Origin: Pseudopyrenochaeta lycopersici
Taxonomy: Eukaryota > Ascomycota > Dothideomycetes > Pleosporales > Pseudopyrenochaetaceae
Assembly (NCBI GenBank): GCA_003313425.1
Contig: NHZP01000007.1
Location: 992,001 to 1,056,000, forward strand
DNA length: 64,000 nucleotides
Reading direction: 5' to 3'
Position numbers and translations under genes: made by a program. This document shows, in pieces, positions 1-13,700 of the stretch. The notes under the pieces are model-generated. The model made no database searches. It was given only the letters and a program-made list of their open reading frames with translations, and was not told the origin of the DNA. Numbering within the stretch: position 1 is the first letter of the stretch; each line of letters begins with the position of its first letter.

Positions 1-1831
<1,831 letters not shown>

Positions 1832-1932
1832 GTGGGGCTGGTCAACAACCGGCTAGGCAATCTATTAAGTATTGTCTTCAGAAGGTCAAACTATTTACTG
1901 ATCTATCTTCCCGAATACTGACTCCAGCTCCT

Positions 1933-3403
1933 TCATTTGTTCGCCTCGCTCGCACTGATACAATCAACACCAACACTTCCCTGAATGTTGTCGCACACAA
2001 TTTGTGGTGGCCCACCCGCAGGACTTGTGATGTTGATGTTCTCTAGGTGGATTCCAGTGCATGTCGCTCCTGGGCTGCATGTCAGGTCTACTACAACCTT
2101 TTTGTTCTTTCCACTGCTTGTTCCGTAGATGTTCAAGAAGTTGACGTTCGTGATGTTGACTTTGCTCGGATATGCGGCGCAAGTGGTCTCGTTGACGTTG
2201 AAGTAACACTGATCAAGCACAACCGGGGCATCCGTGTTCTCAATGTGAATGTCTTTGTACGTGATATTGTCCATGTAGCCGTAGCCAACGTTGGCTCCTG
2301 CCCAGGCCTTGAGGCGTGCGCCATTTTGGCCGTTGAGGAGCGTGACATTCTCGATCCATGCGTTAGAGATGTAGTCTTTGACGCCGGGATACTGGCCGAT
2401 GGATCCCATGGAGACACCGTGGGTGCCATTGCACCATAAGTTCTTGACGAAGATGTTGGTGGTGTTGGGCTTCGGAGAGAAGCAGTCGTCACCAACGTTT
2501 ACGCGGGTGTTAGTAACAGTAAGACCGTCAACGTTAAGGGAGTCGAAACCATCTGTATTCTTTGGGAGTGACTATTTCATAGTCAGCTAGCTGGAAAGTA
2601 AATAAGTAGAAGCAAGCTTACTGAAGCGTTGGTTGACACAGCATCAATGTAGATGTTGTCGAACACAACGTTCTTTGTGCGTACGAGGAAGGTCGTCCAG
2701 CACGGCGAGTCTTTGAGATTGAGCCCGGAGACCTCGATGTTTGTGGCATTATCGGTCATGAAGAGAATTGGTCGGTAAAACTTGTTTTTCGGGTCCAGAA
2801 TCTCCGCGCCAGAGAAACCATCCCACCAGGCTTGACCGTTGCCGTTGATAACGCCTGAGCCATAGATCTTCACGTCTCTACCGGTTGTTAGCGATAGTGG
2901 AAGATATTATCATGGTAATACACTTACTTTCCACCCCATACCCAAAACGTTATGCTCTTTTGGAAGGCGTAGTAGAAGTTATTCGCCTGCCAGTATGCGA
3001 TATCGTCGGTGAACTTTAGCTCGCCATCAATCTTCACATAAACGTCTTTCAAGAAGGTTAAATCGAGCTTCTTTCCAATCACATACTTCTTCCCCTTCTC
3101 CAGGTGTAACAAGCCACCATGGTTAGCTTTCTTGATTGCCCACAGGAAATCGTCACTTATGTCGTCTCGGTCATGCTTGGAAGCCCGAATCTTGATCTTC
3201 TTGCGGTCTTTCTCCAGTGCATTACCCCAGTTATCTTTTTTCTTGTGGTTACCCCGAACCAAGAGGGAAAGCCGAGAAGAGTCCGGAAATGAACGAGGCA
3301 GGGTAATAGATGCGCCTGCGGGCATAGCATCGCTGTTAAGGGCGCTCGCGGAACCCAAGGCCAAAGAGGCAGCGAAAGAAACGAGTATAGAAAGCGACTT
3401 CAT
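1933..3403 (-). CDS. Exo-polygalacturonase, GH28
   Basis: Three exons on the minus strand (3403-2928, 2877-2622, 2571-1933) with two 50-nt introns give 456 residues. It starts with a signal peptide (MKSLSILVSFAASLALGSASA). The GH28 catalytic set is complete: NTDGFD (Asp251), GDDCF (Asp272/Asp273), THGVSMGS (His295) and RLK (Arg330/Lys332). The combination GDDCFSPKPN with CNGTHGVSMGSIGQY is typical of fungal exo-acting polygalacturonases that release galacturonate from the non-reducing end, rather than endo-PGs, whose last motif is usually RIK. The first 130 residues before the beta-helix are Lys/Asp rich. It lies tail-to-tail with the GH30 gene. The donor after AVSTNAS and the acceptor before SLPKNTDG rebuild the conserved strand exactly, so the splice model is solid. 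Confidence 0.92.
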
Positions 3404-4456
3404 GTTGAGGTTCCCAGCTACCTGGTAAGACGTTTGACCTGTGAGATACTGATAGTATCGACCTGTCTAGCGATTTAAATATGTCCATTCCGCATCTTCG
3501 CATCGTATACGATGGCAAATAGTGCAAGGGTCGTAGAGAGTAAGTAGAGAAGTTTCTCCGTCAAGCACACCCTTCGTAACGATCGCTGTAGTTCATCTCC
3601 ACATCATTTGCGGAAACCCCGCGCTCTAACCCTAAGCTTTCCAAGTGTACCCAAGCAAAGCTTGGAGCCGCTTGACAGCTTGAGTGTTCCTTGGTAGTTT
3701 TGGCGACGCCATGTTCGCAAGGTGCGATGTGGTTCGTGGGCGGGAGAACGGATAATATTCCGCGAATAAAGACATTAACCACTCAAATTTCCGTAACGTT
3801 TGGAACAAGGTACACTGTGATTCTAGAACCTAAAAAGTCATCGTGCAGCAGGTGCTAAATTTATCTAAATGCTCGCATTTACCGTGTGACTTTAGAAGAC
3901 TAAGACTCCTCAAAGCCCACAATGTTCTTTCCTTTGGTCAATTATGATCAATGACAAACATGTGGCATCCATCAATTCCAAAAACATGAGTTTTTTTTTA
4001 TCAAATCCTGGTGTTGTTGTCTTTAAGACGTAGGGTAGATTTATCATGCTGGTCAATGCCACACGTTTTCTCGATGACACAGGTGATTTCGCAAGTCCAG
4101 GGAGCCACTTTGCCATCCTACAGCTCCCCTGAACTGTGATTCCAAGCTTATGAATAAGATGCCGTTGGTGGAACGATTCAAGATACAGCTGAACGAGAGA
4201 CGTAAGAAAGGGCACATGACTGATGGAAACATGTTCTGGACCAGTGCCGTGAATATGTCAAAGGTGATCCGGTTCGCCGCGATTTGCTTGTGAGTGCTAA
4301 GCAAAACCCGGTGTCTCGGCCTCCAGATAGAGGTACCGTTATGTGGGGGTGCGTTTCACTTGGCCGTCTCCCCTAAGCCCAAGGACCTTCGACATCTCAC
4401 CATCATTCCGAGATAGCCATCTATCAGCAAACCGTAGAACAATCAATTGAATGTAT
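3404..4456. other. Intergenic, nothing recognised
   Basis: About 1 kb upstream of the exo-polygalacturonase gene. Short open frames on the minus strand (around 3561-3782, 3910-4215 and 4053-4304) have no recognisable domain and no splice logic. I see no gene. Confidence 0.4.
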
Positions 4457-4482
4457 TAGATACTTCTCAAGAGAAGTATCTA
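4457..4482. repeat. Perfect 12-bp inverted repeat with 2-nt loop
   Basis: The left arm TAGATACTTCTC (4457-4468) is followed by AA and the exact reverse complement GAGAAGTATCTA (4471-4482). A GC-rich run (GGGCCGCGGGAACCGCG) follows directly. The hairpin stands alone in the gene-poor stretch 3.4-5.9 kb. It could be the end of an old transposable element or a simple cruciform-prone site; no matching copy is seen elsewhere in the window. Confidence 0.6.
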
Positions 4483-4985
4483 GGGCCGCGGGAACCGCGT
4501 AAGACAACAAGTGCGAAGCAAGAAAGTCTGTGCCGTTGACGACCGACCTCCACGCGCAATCCCCTGTAGCGCACACACCCCTGAGCTTGCAAGCAAACAT
4601 GTTTTCTTCACCAACATAGCAGGTTTAAAAACAGCAATTGAGGCTCTAGTCTGAATAGAGAAAGACAACCCTTTTGAAACCTCGGACTACGCGGGAAAAG
4701 TTGGTTTTAATAGAGGCGCCTGGAGACTGTAATGGAAGGTCAGTATTCCCGTCACTTCAATTGTGCAGGCTGCTTGAGAGCAGGACCAGCAGGGAAACTA
4801 GGGCAAGAATACGAAAGGGAAAAAAAGGTTGCAAAGTCGTATGGGCAACACAAGCTCCTTAGAAGTGCAATCACTGGAAGAGAGACGTCAGACGGTGGGT
4901 ATAGCTAAAGAGCAGCAGGAGAAACAGATGGCTCAAAAGCAACTGCTCAGAAAAGGGCTAGGCTTGCTCAGTAAGCTGAGAGCTT
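4483..4985. other. Gene-poor stretch, possible decayed element
   Basis: No gene is recognised. A 50-codon open frame at 4841-4993 on the plus strand encodes a Gln/Lys/Leu-rich, coiled-coil-like peptide and runs into the candidate LTR. It is closed upstream by TAG at 4799 and has no catalytic motif. It may be the tail of a decayed transposon protein, but this is a guess. Confidence 0.25.
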
Positions 4986-5441
4986 TGTTGTAGATGACAT
5001 TGGGATATCTGCAAAGACGGAGAGGCAAAGCTGCAAAGCTGCTAAAGCCACAGAACTATTTGTGGTGATGATGAGGCTGCTGTGGCGGCCATGCCCTCCT
5101 CACGGCATGGTCGCAATTTGCGATCAAAAGCTCGGCTTACTTGGTGAGATAAGTATACCAATCAAACCCATATACTATTGCAATATTACCTTCAAACTTT
5201 CTCAGGATAAAGGTGCTCTATTGCCTTGAGACTTCTCGCTGAAACAATTGTCAGCCCCATGGGTTGATCCGGGCCGACCTGGCCCATAAGTGGCCCAGGA
5301 TAGGCTAGGAGTAGTTAGAGTATATAAGGGGCGTCCCCCCATCGCTGCTCGGAGCGATTCGTCTATCCAACCACGGCAATACACTCTTTGCTGCCCTATT
5401 ATTCCTTCTACGCCAGTGAACCTTCATAAATCCTAACAACA
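4986..5441 (+). mobile_element. Candidate solo LTR (copia-type ends)
   Basis: A 456-nt segment begins TGTTG and ends CAACA, the short terminal inverted repeat usual for fungal Ty1/copia LTRs. It contains a TATA-like box (TATATAAGG, 5321-5329) about 120 nt before the 3' end, where LTR promoters sit. No 5-bp target duplication is evident (AGCTT on the left, ATGCG on the right), no primer-binding site follows, no purine tract precedes it and no second copy is in the window. It is therefore an old solo LTR at best. The orientation assumes the TATA box drives plus-strand transcription. Confidence 0.38.
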
Positions 5442-5964
5442 ATGCGATGCGCGGGCGAGTTGCACAAAGATGCTCGTGCTTTAGCTGCCGTACTTACCAC
5501 ATTCTCTTTCACCCTCTTGTTCAGCCATAGGAATTCTTTCCGCCCAATTTACACCACATCAGAAAGGCTGATATTTCTAAGCCAACGCGAATTGGCATAA
5601 AATGGGCGGTTGAGGTGACCATTTTGCACAGCGCGTAGTTCATTCGGGTCCGAGCGCCCAGCGCCTGCTGCCTGCAGCAGTGCAACTTTTCCTATAAAAG
5701 CACTCGTTTCATCCACTACCGTTCGTTCCCTTAGCTTGAAAATACCCCGCAATTTACCCAGATCAACGGTCTTACCGGAACTCTCTGCCTTTGTTAAGCC
5801 CTTCGCCCTCAGTGAGCTTCCAAAATAGCGCAGGCCGAAGGTCTTTGTCAATTCTATACTTCATGCTTGCGAGTTGCCAGAAAATATTCAGCCCACATAT
5901 TGTATAGACTAAACAAGAATAATAATCTCGCTGAAGAGTCTACCTTTGTCAGCTCTCAATCACG
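5442..5964. other. Upstream region of the rvt gene
   Basis: About 520 nt between the candidate LTR and the rvt start. A minus-strand open frame (5549-5851) has no ATG at its start and no recognisable domain. The region presumably holds the rvt promoter and 5' UTR. Confidence 0.35.
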
Positions 5965-8900
5965 ATGACGACTCCAGCAGGCAGCGTATTCTCTGAAACA
6001 CTACAAGCCATCACTACTACAAAGCTCGAGGAGCTTGCGAAGCAGCGCATTTCTTTCGAGAAGAGTTATGATGAACTGAAAGTCATGGCAGAAGCCGAGA
6101 AAGATCCACTCAAGCGTGTGTTGCTCCTTGTAGAAGGATCCAAGTCGTGTTTGGGGGTCAAGACCAGCACCAAGCATGGTAAGGGAGGTCATTCCGCGCA
6201 CGTTGTCAGTGGTAGGACATGTAATTCGCGGCTTGAGACGGATTTCAAAACCTTAGATCGTTTTCTCGAACAAGCTCGTTTCGACCCTTCCGTATCAGCG
6301 AAAGTACTCGAGGACTGGGAAAAGACACTATTGCAGTATCTATCTGTTCAGTCCACAAAATTCCAATACGCCGATCTCTATGGGAAACTCGTGACCGAGT
6401 GGCTTTCTTCGGAGAAGGAAACCCCTGCAGATGGCGATATTGAGATGACCGAAAGCTTCGAGGAACTTCCTGGTGCCAAGAGGCTTGCTGCTCGTGCTGA
6501 ATGGGAGAAGAATGTTTTCGAACCAGCAAACGTCAACGTTCAAGCATTGGAGATATATCTTGAGAATATATTCATCACAGGAAACAAGGATAGTGCTGCC
6601 GCAATCTGCGAGCTGCGCGACAAGGTGGAAGAGTTCGAGACCACCCTCAACGATCAATCACAGTTCACCGTCCAGACGCTTCGTTCGACCATAGAAGGGC
6701 TCCAAAGCTCAGATCTGCTCTCGAATGAAAAGCGAGAAACACTTAAAGACTTTCTTGGTAACAATGTGGTCTTGACAGAGATTGCCGATATCCTCAACGT
6801 GCGTATGTCAGCTCTTGATCGCTGGACTTGGGGCGAGTACGTTTCACTCGAGCAACGAAGGAAGCTCAACGGGAGTTTCTCAATTCATTTTGACCCAGAC
6901 CTTCTGCAGGCCCTTTTTCTCCACTACATCGGAGTCAAGTTTTCTGTTTTCTTCAAGTCAGCCTTCTTAGCTATACACGATCATACCGCTTGGAAAAGTA
7001 GTCATACCGAGGTCCCCAAGGTCGACCGTATGCGACGCTTGTATTTCTTAGGCAATTCAGGCACGGCGACCTCCCCAAACGTCGAGGACAAGCGTATCAA
7101 GATACATCGCGATCGATACTTCGCCCATCAATTGTTGGATCATGACACTCAGCGTATCGAAATTCAAGAGGGCGAGGAAGAAGCTGAGTATGGTAAGTAT
7201 GTGCCACAAAAGCGTTCTCGGGAGCTTGATGTGTCATATAATATGCAGCGTTCTGTGGAGGCAATGCCTCCAGTGCAGCAAATGTCCTACGCAGGCATGC
7301 CTGCTCCTCCAGACATGCCCCGAACAATGTATCGAGGTATTCAAGCAAGACGGATGCAGCCAACAGGACCCATGCAGGGGTTAAGTCAAAATGATCAAGA
7401 CCTTGAAGGGGACGAAGATATTGATTACAGTCAGCGACCTAAACGGCCTATGGAAGCGAAGCAAGACTTGCTTCACCTGGTTTCTGCCGAAATTATCACT
7501 AACACACGTCTCTATGGAGAGCTCACATGCTTTCGCACGGTTTTCGAATCATGGAATTCGCTCCTTCCTCACTGCACAATACTTGCAATCCTTAAATTCT
7601 TCGGTGTCTCAGAGAAGTGGAGGAGTTTCATTCAGAGATTTCTACAAGCGCCATTGAAGTTCACAGATGAGCGGTCATCTGAACCACGTTTACGGCGTCG
7701 CGGCGCTCCAGGGTCGCACTCTCTGAGTGACGTCCTGAGTGAAGCCGTACTCTTCTGTTTGGACTTTGCTGTGAACCAGGCTACTGATGGAGCGTTACTG
7801 CACCGAATATACGATGACCTTTGGTTCTGGAATAAGGATTACGAGAAGTGCGTAGCCGCTTGGATGAGCATCATCAAGTTCACCGAAGCTACGGGAGCCA
7901 CGGTAAGATAAGCCAGCTAAAGTTACTTGTACAATCTCATATACTAATGTTTGTCATAGCTTGACGAAAAGAAGACTGGTAGTGCCCGCATTTCTGGAAA
8001 AACAGGTCTCATTGTCGACGATCGGCTACCTGACGGTGAGATTCGATGGGGATTCTTGAGGTGAGTATGATAAATCTTGGATATTCTAGCACGTTAATAA
8101 CCTAAGTTCAGTCTAGATAAGTCTAGCGGTCGTTTCGAGATCGACCAAAAGATGGTAGATGGCCATGTGGAAGAATTACGGAAGCAGTTGCAGGGCAAAT
8201 CGAGGAGCGTCATTGACTATGTCCAAGCGTGGGTAAGCGTGCTGATACTACCATTGAAAATTTATTCAACCAAGGTACTAACAAGGTATTAGAATTCCTA
8301 TGCAGCGACCTTCTTTAGCTCAAACTTTGGAAAAGCACCAAACTGTTTTGGACGGGAACATGTTGATAAGATGCTTGCCACGCACCGCCGTATCCAAGAG
8401 AGCATATTTCAAGGCGGCAACATTGTGCAGCACATCAAGAAGATGATTAAAGATCGCTTCTCTGTCATAGAGATACCTGACGGGTTCCTATTCTTCCCCG
8501 TTGAACTTGGAGGACTAGACCTCAAGTCACCTTTCGTTGGTCTTCTCCAGATACGGGAGTCAGTTAAGGAGAATCCTTACGATCTCATTGAGGAATATGA
8601 GGAGAAAGAGCGAGACGATTATGCCACAGCCAAGCGTATCTATGATAAGGGCGATCTCAGAAACATGCGCTACAATGCCGAAAATCCGAACTGGAGTCCC
8701 TCAGACGCCGATACTTTCTTTCCCTTTGCTGAGTTCATCAGATACCGCGAAGAATATTCTAGCGTTGGGAATGCGAATTTATCGAGAACGTTCACTACGC
8801 TGCTTGAGCGGCCGAATGAGGAGCCAGTGGATGTCAGTGTACATGTTAGTCAAGCTCTGAACCAGCTCCAGGGCCAGAGCAATCTGCGCGGTATTACCTC

Positions 8901-9060
8901 CGACTGGCGCTCCATGAGCGCATACTGGAAATGGATTGCTCAGATGTACGGGCCAGAAATGATGGAGAAGTTTGGGGGCTTGAACGTCGTTGACTTCGGG
9001 TTGTTGCCTATCGGAATGGTGTCGATGTTCCGTCAGAGGAGGACCAAGTGGCAGGGCTAA
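5965..9060 (+). CDS. rvt: RVT: cellular reverse transcriptase-related protein
   Basis: Four exons (5965-7902, 7960-8060, 8112-8232, 8293-9060) with 51-60-nt introns give 975 residues. The N-terminal third is helical. The middle matches the fungal RVT family, single-copy host genes related to reverse transcriptases but not part of mobile elements. Visible RT landmarks are the motif-3 region followed by ILKFFGVSEKW (about 520-555), motif 4/B as RRRGAPGSHSLSD (577-589) and motif 5/C as IYDDLWFW with the YDD at 616-618. Before motif 3 lies a low-complexity Met/Pro/Gln-rich insert (about 410-500), matching the large loop known for this family. The C-terminal third is thumb-like and family-specific. 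Oddly, the aspartate expected in motif 3/A is not seen: the aligned position reads RTVFESW, with Val526. Its cellular role is unknown; family members are reported to polymerise nucleotides and to multimerise. No LTR, integrase or gag is attached. Confidence 0.85.
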
Positions 9061-10733
9061 AAGTAGGCGGGGAGCTGCAGCGACAATTGTGGGAAACAAA
9101 TCGCCACTTGACGACGAGACGAAGCAATGCAGGAATAACATTGACAATAGTAAAGAAATGCTTTATAATAAATAGGCGGCCTCTACGATTTGCAACGAAT
9201 AGCTGCGTGTCTACAGGATTTTTTAACACGAGTCTACACTAATATCCTCCTTCGTGCACATATCTCTCGTCATAAAGATGCTCTTACATATTCTGAGGGT
9301 GAAAAGTGTTTATCAGCCTGAGACTGCTCCTTCGGGGCATGCACAAGGCAGTTTCGCCGAATGGTTAGGGGTTAGCGCACTTGGCAACTTCCCCGCATAC
9401 TCGCAGACGTCTGCTTCTCTTCTGCAACACACTTCTCTCCCTCTGCTCTAATATGTTGCCTGGTGCGGAGACCATTTCACTGGCTTTTGGGTGAATGGGA
9501 TCTGAGATGCGACTTAACGAAACGCTGGAGGATTATCATGTTTGACACGCGACAACTCACGCGCGCATCGCCGTACATCTTGGATCACAGCAGATTGAGC
9601 ACATTATGTGAAGAAAAAGTTGCTTCAAATGGTGCAAAGCAAAATGTGTCTTAGACCGATTTTCCATAATAGCCGTTAAAGATACGCAGCACAAGTGGCG
9701 ATTATGCGGCTAGTCTACTGAGACAAATGAGAGAGGCATTCTTAGCCTTGGTACCCACATGCGCCCTTTCAGGAGCTGCAGAATGGTCTGAACACCTTCA
9801 TGCTGGGTCGGTCCGTGGCTTGTGGTCCGTGGTTCGTGGTCCCTGTATGGCAAGACTGGATATGACAGCAGAAACTTTGCTGCCTCCAGCCAGCAGGTAA
9901 AGTGGACCCGTCCTAGTCAAGACCCCATGTCTGATGGCTGACACGAAGCTGAGCTTAACTGAACGACGTCCATGCAGCGTACTGTCTGCCCCCCCTTCCC
10001 ATGCGACAAATCTCGTTACTGCAGGATTCAATAATGTCTGGGCTGGTAGCCGAAATCAGTGAGGATGTTCAATGTGGATCGTATGGTGGTGAGATTGAGA
10101 CTCTGGAGGACTCGACGGTCTGTTTGCATACCGCAAGGAACAGCATGCGGGCGTTTCCGCTGTCGATGCGCTGTGTAGTTACACCGCCTCGCGTACTCCC
10201 GACACAGTGCTTCATATCGAGTCATGGATCCTCTGACAAAGTCCAAGCACAATCCACCGATAGCATATGACAGGATGCAAATGCTCATGGTCATTTGCAA
10301 TTTGGGGTGCACATTGAGCAATGCTCGGCAGGCGCCACCAGCGACCACCCGACACAAGACACTAGCGATTGCGATACTCCGGATGGCTCAGCTGTCAGCG
10401 GCAAACCAACCGGCCATGGCGTGGGGTTTTAGCGGCGTGGTGTGTGTTCTCCGCAATGTTGGGTGAGCAATCAAACGATGTTCTGAAGATGTCCGTCGAC
10501 GCTAGTAAAATGACGTTATCGGCTCGCCGCTCGGCGCACCGTCGAGACCAGGAAAGTGCCATCATTTTGTGCCTACCAGGGCCTAGCAATAAGCGAGTCT
10601 CTCGACTCCCAACGAACCTTCGAATTTTCTGCGCCTTGCTGCGCATTGCCTTAGCTGTGGATCCATACGTATGGGGAACAGCAATTGAATAAATAGACAC
10701 GTCAAGCGCCCGTGGGTCGCCCGTCTCTTCCCC
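9061..10733. other. Long intergenic region before the A-T-R-R gene
   Basis: About 1.7 kb without a supported gene. It contains a short imperfect repeat of a GTCCGTGG/GTTCGTGG-like unit at about 9810-9842 and a tRNA-like 5' half at about 9348-9395 that lacks a B box. Several short open frames lack domains. The last few hundred bases presumably include the promoter of the downstream reductase. Confidence 0.4.
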
Positions 10734-13700
10734 ATGAACCCCTCATTCCATCCACACCAGACAATGTCACCAATTGACACATCCATCGATCTCTCGGCAC
10801 TTTTCACAAAGCAGGTCCAAGCTACTCCCGATGCCATTGCCCTAGAGGACGACAAACACACATATACCTACCAGCAGCTTCACGATAAGGTCGCGGCCCT
10901 CGCTAATCGCCTGCGCGGTCATGGCGTGGGCCGAGATAGCTTAGTTGGCGTTCTACTACCGCGATCCGCCGACTATGTGATTGCCTGCCTGGCAGCGCTG
11001 CGTGCAGGCGGTGCCTTTCTGGTGCTGGAGCTGGCCTATCCCCCTGATCTACTTGCAGACGTTCTCGAAGATTCACAACCCAGTGTAGTGGTCACAATTG
11101 GCGCCGAAGTGGGCAAAATCAAAGGCAGCACGCCGCTAGTCGTTCTAGACGAGCAAAAAACTACCAATGGCCACATGGAAGAGCCCCAGTTACCGTCTTT
11201 GCCTGACGACACCGACTTGGACCGATTATCCTTCGTTGCATACTCCAGCGGAACTACCGGCAAGCCTAAAGGAATAGCAAACCCACACAGAGCGGCGGTC
11301 CTTTCATACAACCTCAGATTCGCTTTTTCAGACCTTCAACCTGGAGATCGGGTAGCATGCAATGTCTTTTTCGTTTGGGAGATCATACGCCCACTCCTGC
11401 GAGGAGCAACAGTCGTGGCCGTTCCGGATGAAGCGAGCTACGACCCACGAATGCTTGTAGATTTGCTCGCTTCCAAGAAGATTACTGAGACGCTCTTTAC
11501 CCCCACGCTCTTTTCTGCTGTCCTTGCCCGCCATCAAGCGCTCAGTTCCCGCCTGCCACACCTCAAGACTATCTGGTTGAATGGCGAGGTAGTTACAACC
11601 GATCTTGCACGACGAGGTATCAAAGCTCTTCCGAACACGAGTTTACTCAATGTTTACAGCGCTTGTGAAACACACGAAATTGCTTGTGGCGACATCAAGG
11701 ACATGCTCGAAAAGCTTGATAAAGACGCTCTATACTGCCCAGTAGGGCCACCCCTCATTGACAGGAAGCACATTTACATCCTCAACGAAAGCGGCCAAAA
11801 AGTGGACGAGGGAGAGGATGGCGAATTGTTTGTCGGTGGCCACTTGCTCGCTCGAGGCTATCTCAACCGCCCGGAAACTACCGCCAAAGCATTCATCCGA
11901 AACCCGTACATCTCAAAGACGGGTGCTCGTATGTACAGGACTGGTGACAAGGCGCGGCTTCTTCCCAACGGTTTACTCGAGATCACAGGACGTGTTGGTG
12001 CCATGATCAAGATCCGTGGATACTCGGTTGTCCCTGGTAAAGTCGAGAGCGCAATCGTTAACCATTTGGCTGCCAGCCACTGCGCTGTAGTACCTTTTGG
12101 AGAAGGCATTGACCGACAACTGGTTGCATACTTCGTTCGGGACAAGGAGTCCACAACGGAGCGCCCAGAAGTTGAAGTTGACCGTACAGGCCGTAGCTCC
12201 ACTGCCAGGCGCATGTTAATGCCATACCTTGCACATTACATGATTCCCTCTCTTTGGGTTGAACTAGACAAGCTACCGACAAGCGATGTGTCTGGAAAAG
12301 TCAACCTCAAGGCTCTCCCCGCGCCTAGACCTACGTCGCCTACTGGAAGCGCTCGCAAATTTGAGCAGAGCCCCATCACCATCGAGCAAGTTACCGAAAT
12401 CTGGGCATCAATATTGAGTGTTAATGCAAGCTCCATCACGCCCGAGTTTAATTTTTTCGATCTTGGAGGTCACTCACTGCTGCTTGCGGACCTCGCCGCA
12501 CGGCTGTCCAACACGTTTGGTTTCAGAGTTCCAGTTGCACGTCTTGCCAATCCAGCAACGCTTAATGGGCATCTGGATACTGTTCGTGCTATTCGAGACG
12601 GTCACACTGCCGAGGTACAAGAGAACCTGCCCGCTGTATTACGTGCAGACTCTGTTCTGGATAGGGACATTCAACCTCAGAATGCCAAAATCTGTGCGCT
12701 CAAGGATGCGAAGACTGTGCTACTTACTGGTGTGACTGGATTCTTGGGCGCTTTCCTCCTCCGAGATCTTCTGGAAAGCACATCGGCCCAGATAATCTGC
12801 ATGGTCCGTTTCGCAGATTCCTCACAAGACGATATCCCTGCAGGTATTGCTAGAATCCGTCGAAACCTGTTGGACTTTGGCCTCTGGAGCGACAATATAA
12901 TGGAGCGCGTTGAAATTCTCCCGGGTAATCTGTCCCGAAAACGTTTCGGTCTTGCGCCAGACACTTTCAAGACGCTGGCCGAACGCCTCGACGTAATTGT
13001 TCACGCTGCCGCAACTGTTAACTTAGTTTATCCGTATGCAGCGTTACAAAAGCCTAACGTCGGCGGTACAAGGGAGATATTGCGTCTCGCTGCTCAGGGT
13101 GACGCTACAGTGCAATACATATCTACCAACGGAGTACTCCTGCCGGCATCAGGCCGAGAGGGATGGTCAGAGGACACCATCCTCGAATTTGACGATGTCA
13201 TCAAGCTCGCCGATGGATATGGTCAGACCAAATGGGTAGCCGAGCAGTTGGCCCTAGAGGCTCAGAGAAGAGGGCTTCCGATCAAGATTCACCGTCTGGG
13301 AACCATCAGTGGACACAGCGAGACAGGTGCTGCCAATGCTTGGGACTTGTTGACGGCTTTAATTGTTGAGTCAATCAGGATTGGCCACTATCCAGATGTA
13401 AAAGGATGGCGCGCTGAGATGACCCCAGTCGACTTCGTCAGTAAGGCTATCATTCACCTCGGTAACCAGACTGACGCAGAGCGTACCATCTTCCATATCG
13501 GTGATCCTGACCCTGTAGATATCAGCGAAGTCTTCGAAGATCTGAGCGCCCTTGGATACTCCACGAAACCAATCGAGTTTGAGAAGTGGGTTGCGCTTTG
13601 GGACGATAACCGAGGCTCTGCTAAGGGTGGTGATGGCGCCTTCACCGTCGACATTCTTCGCAGCGGGATGCCAAGCATTGAGTTCTTGAGAGACGTTGTA

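Noticed and set aside
4841..4993. Gln/Lys-rich coiled-coil-like frame of 50 codons
   Set aside because: Closed upstream by a stop, overlaps the candidate LTR and has no domain; at most a decayed transposon fragment.
5549..5851. 100-codon minus-strand frame upstream of rvt
   Set aside because: It starts at a TTG, has no recognisable motif and lies in the rvt promoter region.
9348..9395. tRNA-like 5' half (GCAGTTTCGCCGAATGGTTAGG...)
   Set aside because: It has a serine/leucine-tRNA-like D-arm start but no anticodon stem that closes, no B box (GGTTCGANTCC) downstream and no matching acceptor stem.
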